From Manduca sexta (lineage: Eukaryota > Arthropoda > Insecta > Lepidoptera > Sphingidae), in assembly GCF_014839805.1 (NCBI RefSeq), contig NC_051115.1, positions 1,176,600-1,240,599 on the forward strand: 64,000 bases of DNA, written 5' to 3'. The translations under genes and the position numbers were made by a program. Positions within the stretch are counted from its first letter, which is position 1. Each line of letters opens with the position of its first letter. The notes below the pieces were generated by a model. The model ran no database searches. It saw only the letters and a list, made by a program, of their open reading frames with translations, and was not told the DNA's origin. Shown one piece after another: positions 1-12,000 of this stretch.

Positions 1-3000
1 GACGCAGTGAGTATTTACTAGAATTATCGGATAATACATGATGCATTTATTTGTCAACTTTGTGTATTATGGCTAACATAAAAACAAAATTTATACCACA
101 TTTTCTTTTCTTATATGTGCACGGCCAATAGGGGACCGGACAAATTTTCAGAAGGTGTTTTAAATTGATCATTGTGGATATAAATAGCCAAGAAAAATAG
201 TATTTTGCACAAATAAAGCTTAAAAAGTACATAAAACCATGCCTAAATGTTAAATAGCTATAATTCCCGCGCAAACGCTACATTATGTCATTTCGTCTCG
301 TGTGACGTCATACGTGGATAAAGCAACTTGACAAGTCTTGTCATTTAAACAGTGATTCAATAATGCCAGATTAGGAATATTTACCCTAGATTTAGGGTAA
401 AACTGAATCAGCAGGGTATTTTTATGGTTATTTTTGGGGTAATTCTACGAGTTAAGGTATTAAAGCTATTGTTTCACGGTATTGTAATAAATATTGAGCT
501 TAGAGAAAGATGTTTCCTACAAAAATTGTAGGCCATGAAACAATTAAGTATAATTTTTTATCCAATACAATTTTCGTGTACAGCTAGTTGTTCCTAATAA
601 AATGAGATAATTAAATTAATAATTATTGAAGTGGAAGTGAAGAAAGAAGTGGCGTCTGCATAGATAACGATATAGAAAAAAAGTACCGAATTATTTATGA
701 TTGGTTTAAGGGTAAAATTTTAAATTCCAAATAATCCTGGGGTAAAGAGAAATTATGATTTGGCAACACTGCATAGACCGTGTTAATCTCAGGTTACTGT
801 GTAACAACCAGAATTCTATATAAATAAATATTCTATTCCATATCATGTGGCAGCTAAAACATAAATAAATACATCTCATAACCATAACCTCCCTGGGTGT
901 ACAAATGATTTAATTAATTGAAATATTCATCGATTTATTTTAAACCGAAACACTATTTTTTATTTACTTACATCAAAGTGATCCTCACAGAACTAAATCG
1001 GTGAGTCTGCAGACATTCCGTCGTAGGTTCGTCTTGCTAACTGCAACCACTTTATTAGTATATCTGTTTTTCGTGGTACATCAATAAATAATTTGTTTGG
1101 TAAAGATATAGAAGTATTATTACATTCAGGTACGACGCACCAACAATATTTTTTGCGGTCCATTATGATTAACGATTAAACAATCTGTAAACGTTAAGCT
1201 GGAAGATAGTAACAACGTCCCGTATAAATTAATATTAATTATTAGAGCAGTTCTGTGACAAAAAACACATTTAAAGCATTAAAATAACACAACGCGGTAT
1301 GACATCCAGATGACGTCTGTTTGTTTACATTTTACCCACGTGTGACGTCATGCGCCGTGATTGGTGTTTCATTTGCCGTAAAGAATAGACTAAAAATACT
1401 ATAATTATTGTATTTTATTTATTGATTTAAAAATACAAATCACAACTCTTTTACAAAAACAAATATGAGATAATATTTTTAATATTACAAACTTTACTTT
1501 AAACTGAATTTCAGATTTTTTGGTAATACCTGTCCGGTCCCCTATTGACCCCACTGTACCTGATGGTATGTGGAGTGGGGACTAATAGAATGTCGACTGA
1601 CGAGAGATGATTACCCCTTGACAGATCACAGAATTATGCCGGCCTTTTTTTTTTTTTCGCGGAGAAAGTGCCTTATTACTACCGCCCAGCCTTCGTGGGG
1701 GGCGACTGAGCGGTTATGCTGGGGTAACCGTGCCTTACGGCCCGGCGTTGAGGCGCCCTGATTTGATGGTGACCTTCGGGCGACCGCCGGGCCGAGTCCC
1801 TAACCCTATATACAATTTAACCTATGCACGGCCTACCAGCTAAAACTCCGCGGTGACCCTCTTCGGCGCATTAGGGACGGCTGCGGGCTTCCTCTGACGT
1901 TGAAGTGTCTAGTCTGCGACCGCAGCCGCCCCTGCGCGGTGCCGCCTTGCGGCCCGTCTCCTATGGGGGGGGGCTCAGAAGCCCCCGCGCACCGAAGGAC
2001 GCCCTCGGCATCTACGGCAGCGTGAGGCCAACTACACACTGCCGTCCATCCCGGGGGTCAACCGACAAATGTGCAAATATGCACAGAAATGCACTAGGGC
2101 GGACAGCCCCTGCTGCCCGCCGACGACCCCTTCGTGGCCCCTATTAATCGCCTCTTACGACAGGCAGGGGATACCGTGGTGGAATTCTCCAAACGCCCCC
2201 ATTCCACAGGGCGGGAGACGCTGGTCAGTCGTCCACCCGGCGCGACCACCTCGCAGAAGTGGGCCACCGCACGCCAGGCCTCCGGGCTGCCGACCATGGA
2301 AGCGACCACGGCCGGCAGCGAGAGGTCTCCTCCGACGACTGAAACGAGAGCGCTGCGCTCATCGTCCCAGGCTGGGCAGGACTCCAACGTATGTTGGGCC
2401 GTATCCCGCGGGCAGTTGTCACAATGGTGACACACGGCGCTTTCCTCTGTTCCTACTATCTGACACAGGTACTCTCCGAAGCACCCATGCCCGGTGAGCA
2501 CCTGTGTCAGGCGAGCAATGTCGCCGCGCCGTGGCGCCTGTCTAGCCACTGTGCAAAGACAGGACGCACTGCCGCGACGGCCCGAAGCCCCGCTGTGGGG
2601 GCCTCCAGCCTGAGACGCCACTCCTCCACGGCGGCTCGCCGTAAGGAGGCCCTTTTGGCCTCCACCTCCTTCGGGGCCGGACGCTGCCCGTTCCTGAACG
2701 CCTCCTCCCTCCAGTGAAAAGTGTCGGAGAGAGATTTGGCGTCCAGATCCCAGGGCAGGAATCCGGCCAAAACACAAGCCGCCTCGTACGAGACCGTGCG
2801 GTACGCCCGTATGGCCCGCTGCGCAACGACCCGCTGCGGGCCCCGCAGGAGGGCGACAGAACGCCGCCCCAGGGCGTCAGCCCAGACCGGGCTGCCGTAC
2901 AGTGCCATGGACCGCACGACCCCGTGGTACAACCTTCGGCAAGGGGTACCAGGACCTTCCAGGTTGGGCAGCAGGCTGGAAAGAGCGCCCGCCGCCCTGG

Positions 3001-6000
3001 ACAATTTTGTCTTCAACTTCTCAAAGTGGGCGCGGAATGCCCACCGGCTATCCAAGATTAAACCCAGATATTTCATATTTTTGTCGATGGGAATCGGCAC
3101 CCCTCCACTACGATGTGGGCACCGGCTGGCGGCTCCTCTCCGAGGCCCATGAAAGCAAATGGCCTCGGTCTTCTCGAGGGCCACCTTCAAACCTAGCCGT
3201 CCGATTCGACTCACTACATTGCCGGTGCCCACCGCCGCCAGGATCGCGGCTTCCTGGAAGGTCTTGGACGTCGCCGTGACCAGCGTATCATCCGCATAAC
3301 ACGTCACGGCGACGCCCCGGAGATTGGCACCACGGAGCACCCAGTCGTATCCGATGTTCCACAAGAGAGGGCCTAGAACCGACCCCTGTGGGACACCGCA
3401 CGACATCGCTCTTCGGTGCCACCCATCGGCGCCCGGGTACACCACGTACCTGTCAGAAAGGTACGCGTGCACCAGACGCCTGAGATAGGGCGGCACCACG
3501 TGGTACCGCAGTGCCTCGTTGATGCATGGCCAGGGGAGCGAATTGAACGCATTTGATATGTCTAAAGAAATAGCAATAACGACTTTGCCCCTGGCCACTG
3601 CTTCCTCCGCCTGCGACTTAACCCGCAGAATCGCGTGAACGGTAGAGCGTCCACACCGAAATCCGAACTGACTGTCGGCCAGGTTGGGACCAACCCTCTC
3701 GAGGTGCTCGACGAGGCGAGCATGGATAATGCGCTCGAAGAGTTTGGCGACCTCGTCGAGCAACACGATGGGTCGGTAGGCCGACGGCGACTCTGCGGGT
3801 CGCCCCTCCTTCTTCAGCAGGACGAGCTTCCCGGTTTTCCAGCGCGCCGGGAAGACGCCCTGCACCATACAGGCGGAGAAAAGCTTGCGGAGCCGCGGCC
3901 CCAGGTGCTCGAGGGCTAGCACCCAGGCTTTCCCGGGGATGCCGTCGAGCCCCGGGGCGGTGTTCTTGCCCCGCAACCGAAACACTGCCGCCCGCATTTC
4001 CGCGGGCGAAACCTCCGGAATATCCCTTGCCGAAGATTCTAACGACGAAGACGCCACTTCCGGTGGCGCCATCGGTGGAGGAGTGGTATCCTCCGTGGCC
4101 GGAAACAAGGTCGCGACTACATTGGCCAAAAGATCCGGCCTGAGACTCTCCGACAGTGGGGGCGCCGCCGAACGAAGTTTCTTCATCACTAGTTTGTATG
4201 GGCGCCCCCACGGGTCCGCGTTGAGAGTCTCCAGAAACTCCCTACGTGCCGCGACCTTGGCCTTATGAATGGCCACCCGCAGCGCTCTCTTCGCCTCCTT
4301 GTAGAGGCCGTAGAGCTGCCGCTCCTGGTCTTCATGGTCACTACTACGAATACGGCGGCGGCGATGCCTGGCGAATCGGCGGCGCGCAGACACGCAAGAC
4401 GCGCGTAAGCGCGCTAGCTCCGCCGACCACCAGTACACCTCCCGCCGCGGAGGACGACGGAGCGCCCGGGGCATGGCGGCGTCGCAAACATCCGACATTG
4501 CCACCCCGAACCACTCCGCCTCCTGCTCGACCCGAACCGGACCCTCCGGCTCGGGGAGCCAGGACACTGCCAGAGCGGCCAGCTCTAGGGCCTCCTTGTC
4601 GAGGCGCCTTAACGCCCACCGCGGGCCGTCCTGTCGAGGGGCACTCGGTCCACCAACACTATTGGGCCGGATACTCGGGGGCGCGGAGACGTCGAACCTA
4701 ATATAACGATGGTCCGACAGCGTCTCCACGCCCACGAGGACTCTCCAACCCTGGACACGACGTGCGACGGCGGGACTCCCAAACGACAGATCCACTATGG
4801 ACCCGCCGTTGTGCCGCACGCACGTGTCCACCGACCCCCTGTTCAGAACGGCCAGGCCGACGGAAATCGCCCATTCCTCCAGGACCTTACCGCGAGCGTT
4901 GGTCGCCGGCGAACCCCAGACCGCGGACTTCGCGTTGAAGTCGCCAGCGACGATCGCCGGGTGAGGTTGGCCCTGCTCAACCAGGGCCCCCAGCCGAACG
5001 AGGAAAGATTCAAACTCGGCCAGGGGTCTGTTGGGGGAGAAATAAACTCCTACTATCCACAAGTTCCCCAACAGAGCCGCGACGCATCCCAGGCCCTTCT
5101 CGACTTTTGCGAAGGGCGGGGAGCCAGCGGCATCCTGGGTGATGATGGCCACCGACCCGTCGATGTCCCCTGCCCAGTTATCACGGGGCGGGACAAAATA
5201 CGGCTCGGCGACCACGGCCACGTGCACCGACCACTGCGCCAGGCTTTGGGACAGCAGGTCCTGGGCGCGGGCGCAGTGGTTTATGTTCGCCTGGAGGAAC
5301 TTGTAGTCCATTACTGATGGGCGATCTCCTCCACTTCCATCTCGGCCATTGCTTGCACTGGGTGCGGTGGGCTCGCCGCCTGCGGCTGGGACAGAACCTC
5401 AGCCGCAGCGGCATTCCTTCCTTGGGGGCGGCGCCGGTTGCGTCGGGAGGGGCAGAACATGCCTTCCCCCCCGAGCCGGTGCTCTGAGTGGCCTGCCGGC
5501 AGCAGCGCAGACTGCGCAGTTCGCCGGGGCCTTGCACTCTCGGGCTTTTGTGGCCCGCCTGACCGCAGCGATAACACAAGACTCGCTGCGGTCCACTGCG
5601 CAATCGCAGCGCTCCCTAACGTGCCCGCTTTCCAGGCATCGGAAGCACCGCAGGGGCCGCGACTCGAGGACAGTCACTCGAGCCGCGGTCCAACCGATCA
5701 ATATTCGGCCCGCCCCCTTCACTTTTTGAGCCGCTTTTATGGGCAGCTTTACCCAGACCGTTCCTACCCCAGAACGGTCGGGGCGGATTTGTCCGACCTT
5801 AATTTGTTCGGCGGAACACTCACCGGCCTTGGCGAGGGCCGCTGCGACTGTCTCGGGAGTGGCCGTATAATCGAGCTCACTTAGCCGCAGTTCCACGGTC
5901 TTCGTGGGCCGGGAGATTCTGATGTCTTCCGACCCCTCAAAGCACTCCCTCAGCCTTGCGGCGAGGGAGTCGGCTCTGTTCTTTCCGAGTTGGCCCCGGG

Positions 6001-9000
6001 CACCTCATACATAGGGGCGCCCGTGGCCGCGAACTTTGGCCTCAGCCTGGATATATCGAGGCCGGTGAGGTCCACCCTCGTCTGAGCATCCGTCAGGACC
6101 TGCTTATAAGATAGCTCCTTTGGCCACTGCCGCCGGCGTCAGGGAGATAACAACCGCCGCGGAGCGTGGTGGCCGCACTTTGGGCTCGGTACGTCGCGCC
6201 TGTTGTTTCGCCTGCGCTGTTTTCGGCGGCACTGCAGGTTTCCCCTTCTTGGCCTTCCTGCTGGCCACAACGACCCATGGCGTCTCCATAGAGGTGGGGG
6301 CCGGTGGCAATGGGCGAGGCTCCGCACTGAGTTGTACTACCGAGCCCTTCTTCTTCCTAGCTAACTTCGACGCTGGTGCCGCCTTCTTTGTTTGCGCCTT
6401 CTTTTGGTGAGCGGCGGGCGGTGCCATTATAATATCTGGCGCCGTTGAGGGGCCTGCAATGGGCTGCGGTGGCGCACTGATTCCTCCGGTTGCTGGGGCG
6501 GAGTTAGGGGGAGAGGGTTGGACTGTCCTCTTCCCCCTCCCCCTTCTCTCTTTCTTCGACTTCGTCGGGGAGACCTCCTACTAATCCCCCTGATACAGGA
6601 AGTTGTATGTCTCCTGCTGATCCTTTCTTTTCGTGGGCCAGAGAAGGCCGCTGCGCCGGCCCCATCAGGGCCGACTCTACTCTGGCCTGCACTCTAGCCT
6701 CGATCATTTCCAGCATTTCTTCTGTGGAGGTCTTATTGCTGGATGCCTCCAAATCCTCCAGTCTGCGACGCAGGGCGGTGTTTTCTTCCTGCAGTCGCTT
6801 CAGGCTCTCGTCTAGGCGGGCGCTGTTTTCCCGCCACTTTTTCGCCTCACCCTCCAGGCGGGCAATGATTTCGGACTCCGGTTGCGCGATGTACTGGGTG
6901 ATTTTGTTGGTCACCCAGTTCAATGCTTTTTGGGACGTCCCCTTGAGATTGCCCGACTTCAGGGCAATGGCGTGCACCACATTCCCGCACTGCTCCAGAT
7001 CCTCCTTCGTGACGGGACGGTCCTCATCTATATCTACTCGCCGAGGCATTGGCGACCTAACAAATTTAAGCCGGTCCTCCAGCTCCTTCTCCGCCTTGAG
7101 GCGCGCCTCCTCGCGCTTGAGCTTGTCACGCTCGCGCTGCGCCTGTTTGAGGCCGACGTATTTTCCGACCGAGGGAGGACGCCCTCTCCCTCGACCGGCG
7201 GTTGTTTGCGTCTTGGGCGCCGGCTCGTCAGTGTCGCTGGTGAAATTGAGCGAACAACTGTCGATGGAGCGGGAATGTCTCCTCCAGAGCCTCCTGCTCC
7301 GGACGGAAGACACACTCCCACTCGAGTCACTATCGACTTCCGTGGCCCCAGGTGTTCGGGCCACTCTCCTCTATGGGCTTCTCGCCCCTAAACTCCTCCA
7401 CTACGTCTCCGTCGTTGGGCTTTCGCCGGCCGACCTCCGCCTCCCCGGACGGAACCGGGGTCGGCAATCTCGTCACGTTAAGTTGGGGTTTTTTAAAGTT
7501 TCCAGAATCCATGTTGAGTCCCACGAGTATGTGGGACAGGGTGGTCCTCCCAGGCAGAGCCCCCCTGTACCTGGGTAAGCCTAGCGTAACCCGCACAGAG
7601 TGTCGGCCGGGACTCTGGCGGGGGTCGCACTCGAGACCGAACTACCCATCGGCCATGCATCCCTCGCGGTGCGCCGCCGCTTGGGATTCGGGGTGATTTT
7701 TTATAGAGGTTTTCTTCCTCGCGGTCCGGGCGGTTAAGCCAAGACCCTCGGTCCAGCGGGAGCGCGAGACATATCCACAGACCTCCACACCAGATTACGA
7801 TCTGCGACGGGGACAATGGGAGAGAGAGTCCCCCCCACTGCCTGCTCGGGGCGGGTGAGCGCACACCGAGCCCGTCGACACCCCCGGGACGGAACCGGGA
7901 GCCGCCCGAGATGGGCCCTCCGAACCAATCGTCCACTAAACGAGACGACGATCGCCGCAACAGATGACGACCGCCAACCACCTCGTTGTCAGGATATTCG
8001 CCGGCGCGCAAGTCAGCCTGATCGGTCTGATCGACGCGCCGTTGCCCAGGGTGCACCACGTGGAGGTTTCCTGACCTAGCACCCCAGAATTATGCCGGCC
8101 TGTAAGAACCGGTTATACACAGGCTAATCCCGGAACGCGACACGTGGGCCACTATGGCGGGTTTTAACACCTTGTGTACGGTCGCTATCTGGGTGGATAT
8201 AAAATATATCCTACCACAACCAGGCTTTTCAGTTCAGCATGTATAGCACTCTGTCTACCCTAACACCTTGTGTACGGTGGTCGCTATTCGGGCGGATATA
8301 AAATATATCCTACCACCAGCAGTCTCAGTTCAGCAAAGTATAGCACTCTATCTACCCTCTCTAGGTCACATCGTAGCTATAGATACCACCAAGCGAGGCA
8401 CAACCAAGTACCATGTACTTATTGCGGCAAATTGTACATGAAGGGAACACAGCTCAGGCTACATATCAAGTAAGTTGGATGCAAGTTTTATTATGAGAGT
8501 AGTCTACCAGCTGATGTGTACTCCTACATATTAATTTATCTAGTAAGATCTAAGGCTAATATGCGTTATCAAATCAGTTACCCCTTCTTTTTTTCTATTT
8601 TTTGTACCCTTTGGTTTAGGTTTTGGTGTACACGTACTCTTTCTTTTTTTTTATATTTTTTTTTTTACATTTTGCTTGTGATTTATGTTTTGGGTTTTGA
8701 TGTACGCTTACTCTTTCTTTTTTTCTATTTTTTTTTGTTTATTGTACCTTTTGCTTCGCTTTTGTAGTACATTCACTGTAAGCCTATATACAATTTTAAA
8801 TAACTCCCCATCTGCATATGATGTCTTCCTAGCCGGTTTCGGCCACGGCGACTGTAGAAACTGGACAGGTATATTTAACTTGAGCTAAGACTGGGCATCT
8901 TCTAGTCGCGCTTCGGCCCTTCGATGTGCTCTTACGTGACTTGTATAGCCAATTTTATTAACGAAAGTACGAGCGCAATTTGGGCACGTCAATAACCCGC

Positions 9001-12000
9001 CGACGTAATTATAATTAATGGACACCGATGGACGGATCTTTAGCTGGTCACGCTTCTTATCAATTTCCTTACGACGCTCAGTTTCGAAGGCGTCCACCTG
9101 TAGTTGTATGAGGCGTCTCCATTCGGTACGTCGCCCTGCTAGCGCCTCCCATTCAGAGGGCTCTATATTGCATCTCTTCATATGTCTTTTCAGAACATCC
9201 TTATATCTCAAATACTGACCACCGCTTTTACGCTTTCCTTTCTGGAGTTCTGAAAAGAAGATGCGCTTCGCCACTCTCCCTCAGACATCCGCGACACATG
9301 CCCACACCAGCGCAGCTGCCGCTTCATTAGATACTCCTCAATGCCCCCGATGTTCGCACATCTTAGGATACTTGTATTCCTGACACGGTCAGACCACCGG
9401 ATGTTCATAATATCTCGGAGACATTTAAGGTGAAATCTGTCAAGTGTGCGAATGTGTTTGCGATAGAGGATCCATGTCTCTGAAGAGTACAGGAGATTAG
9501 GCAGCACTATCAGCCTATAGACATTAATTTTGGTAGAAAGTTTCAGATCGTGCGAACGAAAAACTTTTGCGCGTAATCTACCGTAAGCCGCAGCAGCAGC
9601 TCCTATCCTACTGTTTATTTCAGCATCTAGGTCGCATTTGGATGTTATAGTGCTACCAAGGTATTTGAATTTTTCAACACAATCCAAACTATTTCCACCG
9701 ATACATATACCAGGTTGCGGGTTACCTGAGGCATTAACGACCATGACTTCGGTTTTCTTAATGCTTATTTTAAGACCGAACCTAGTACATGCACTATCCA
9801 GGCTATCCATAAGTCTTTGAAGGCCCATGGGCGTTTCAGTCACGAAACACAGGTCATCAGCGTACATAATTTCTGCTATAGTGGCAACAGAGACTTTGGT
9901 CCTAGATCTAAGTCTGGACAAGTTAAAAAGGCCACCATCCATACGGAAGCGAATGCGGATTCCTTCAGACAGCTGCTGAATGGCTTCACGAACCACAACG
10001 GCGAAGTATAGTGAAAACAAGGTAGGCGCCAAAACGCAGCCCTGTTTAACACCGCAGGTGACAGAGAAAAACTCCGACTGCTCATCATTAACTGTCACGC
10101 AGCAAGCCATATCATCATGCAGTAGCCGTAACAGTCTCACAAACTTATCGGGACAGCCCAACTTGGTCATAATGATCCACAATGCTTCACGAGGAACGCT
10201 ATCGAAAGCCTTTTCAAGATCCACAAAGCACAAGTACATTGGCCGATATTGTTCTCTGCTCTTCTCTACAAGTTGACGCACTGAGAAGATGGCTTCACAT
10301 GTCCCTCTTCCGGGCCGAAATCCGAACTGAGTTTCAGGTAATAATCTGCATATATTTCCAGTACAGTCCACAACAAATCAAGCGTGTTTAAATGCGAGAA
10401 ATGCGATAAACAATACAAGCAGAGGTCCGGACTGTCCGTTCACATGCAGTCAGCACACAGCGGAGACTGTACCGCGTACTGCGACAAGTGTCGGCGACAC
10501 TTCAGGACGGAGCAGACACTCGCGCGACACTTGAGACACCACTCTAGCCATGTGGATAAGAAGTAAGCTTGTTCTCGTTGTTGTTGAACTCCAGGGATTT
10601 TTGTGGGGACACGCGGAAGATTCGAAATTATTGAATAAATTGGCATTAAAAGGACAGCAGGGAGAGGGAGTTAAAAAATGATGGAAATACAACTTTAGAG
10701 GATTAGTGTGTCCTCAAAAAAAAGTGAGAAAAGGCCTGGTAACATAAGGGCCATCCACAAATTACGTCACACCAGTGGCGAAGAGTTTACATAACTCGAC
10801 TCCTGCCGGCTTCCCTTCCCCGACAGGCAGACCGCATTTATGCATTAGTAGCTATATGTAGTGTCGGGTTCCCTTTCGGAAAATTTCACCTTTCGCCACT
10901 GCGTCACATGATTTTTTTATCTTTCCCACCGTCTAGATGAAATAAAGGGGCTATCCATAAATTACGTCACACGAATTTCATGATTGTTTTTCTCTCCATA
11001 TAGGTATCATAAGGAGTCATCCATAAATTACGTCACACGAATTTCATGATTTTTTTATTTTACCTCCCGTCCAAGCATAATTATGGGTCATCCATAAATT
11101 ACGTTATAGGAATTTCTTGATTTTTATAACCCCTCTACCCGTCCTTGTCACACGTGGTCACATTTGCGGGATACCCTTGGTGTGACGTCACATGTTGCAC
11201 TTTTACAAATACTTTATATGTATAATCAGATATAGAACATTATTAAGAATTTTATTTATAATTAATGTTTTCTTTTAATACTGAAGATTTTGTTATGTCA
11301 TGCCACGAAACTTATATTAATATATAACCAACCGTATAAAAAAAGACTTGCGCATAAAAATCATAATATCTAACATTATTTCCATCAGGTATATGTGTGA
11401 CGAATGCGGCGCAAGATTCGTGACAAAGGGCAATTTGAAATACCACATTGAGTGGGCGCATCTCAAAATGGCCAATTACAAATGTATACAGTGCAGTAAG
11501 GTAACGTGTAACCTCGCCTAAAGTCAATGATATTCAATTACTGGTGGTAGGTCTCATATGTGAGAGTCCGCCTGGGTAGGCAGCGCCACAATGTTTATGT
11601 CAAGCAGCAGTGTGTAGTCACTGTTGTGTGCCAGCTTTAGGTACAATGTAGCCAGTGTAACTACTTTGAATAGCATAAAGTCAATTACTGGTGGTAGGTC
11701 TCATATCTGGGCGTCCGCTTGGGTAGGTACCACCGCAATGGCTATTTCCACAGCAGTGTGTAGTCACTGTTGTGTTCCGGTTTGAACATTGTAGTCAGTG
11801 TAACTACTGGAAATAATTAACATTTCATTTCTTAGGATGGCGAGCGCAGTGGAATACCAAACAATACTTTGTAATACAATGTGTTGGTGTTTCTACTGTT
11901 TACGAGCGGTCGTATTACCGTCGGGTGAACGGCAAGCTCGTCTCGTCATTCAAAGCATTAAAAAAAAGTGTAGATACGCCATACTTTAAAAAATCAACTG

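Larger units (their letters stand above)
1646..8084 (-). mobile_element. Near full-length R1-clade non-LTR retrotransposon
   Basis: The element reads right to left: 5' untranslated region (about 8084-7513), ORF1 (7512-5311, broken), ORF2 with endonuclease and reverse transcriptase (5311-2094, one frameshift), 3' untranslated region, and a poly-A tail seen as 13 T on the plus strand at 1645-1657. CAGAATTATGCCGGCCT occurs at 1629-1645 and again at 8085-8101, a 17 bp target-site duplication. Removing the element rejoins an older repeat. GC content is far above the surroundings. Clade assignment rests on the protein features of ORF1 and ORF2 and on the overlapping TAATG junction known from SART1, an R1-clade element. 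Confidence 0.9.

Noticed and set aside
1570..7696. Many plus-strand open frames of 60-320 codons
   Set aside because: They are antisense or shifted shadows of the GC-rich R1-clade ORF1 and ORF2, with no recognisable domain; the minus-strand frames carry the endonuclease, reverse transcriptase and zinc-knuckle motifs.
7493..8059. Minus-strand frame of 188 codons upstream of ORF1
   Set aside because: It covers the 5' untranslated region of the retrotransposon and overlaps the gag start in another frame; no similarity to a known domain is visible.
8516..8888. Hydrophobic Phe/Leu-rich frames suggesting a membrane protein
   Set aside because: They come from T-rich intron sequence; no start context, no splice support and no family resemblance.
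10384..10566. Independent 60-codon zinc-finger gene
   Set aside because: The frame has no ATG start of its own and is part of gene A exon 10362-10562, ending in a splice donor.
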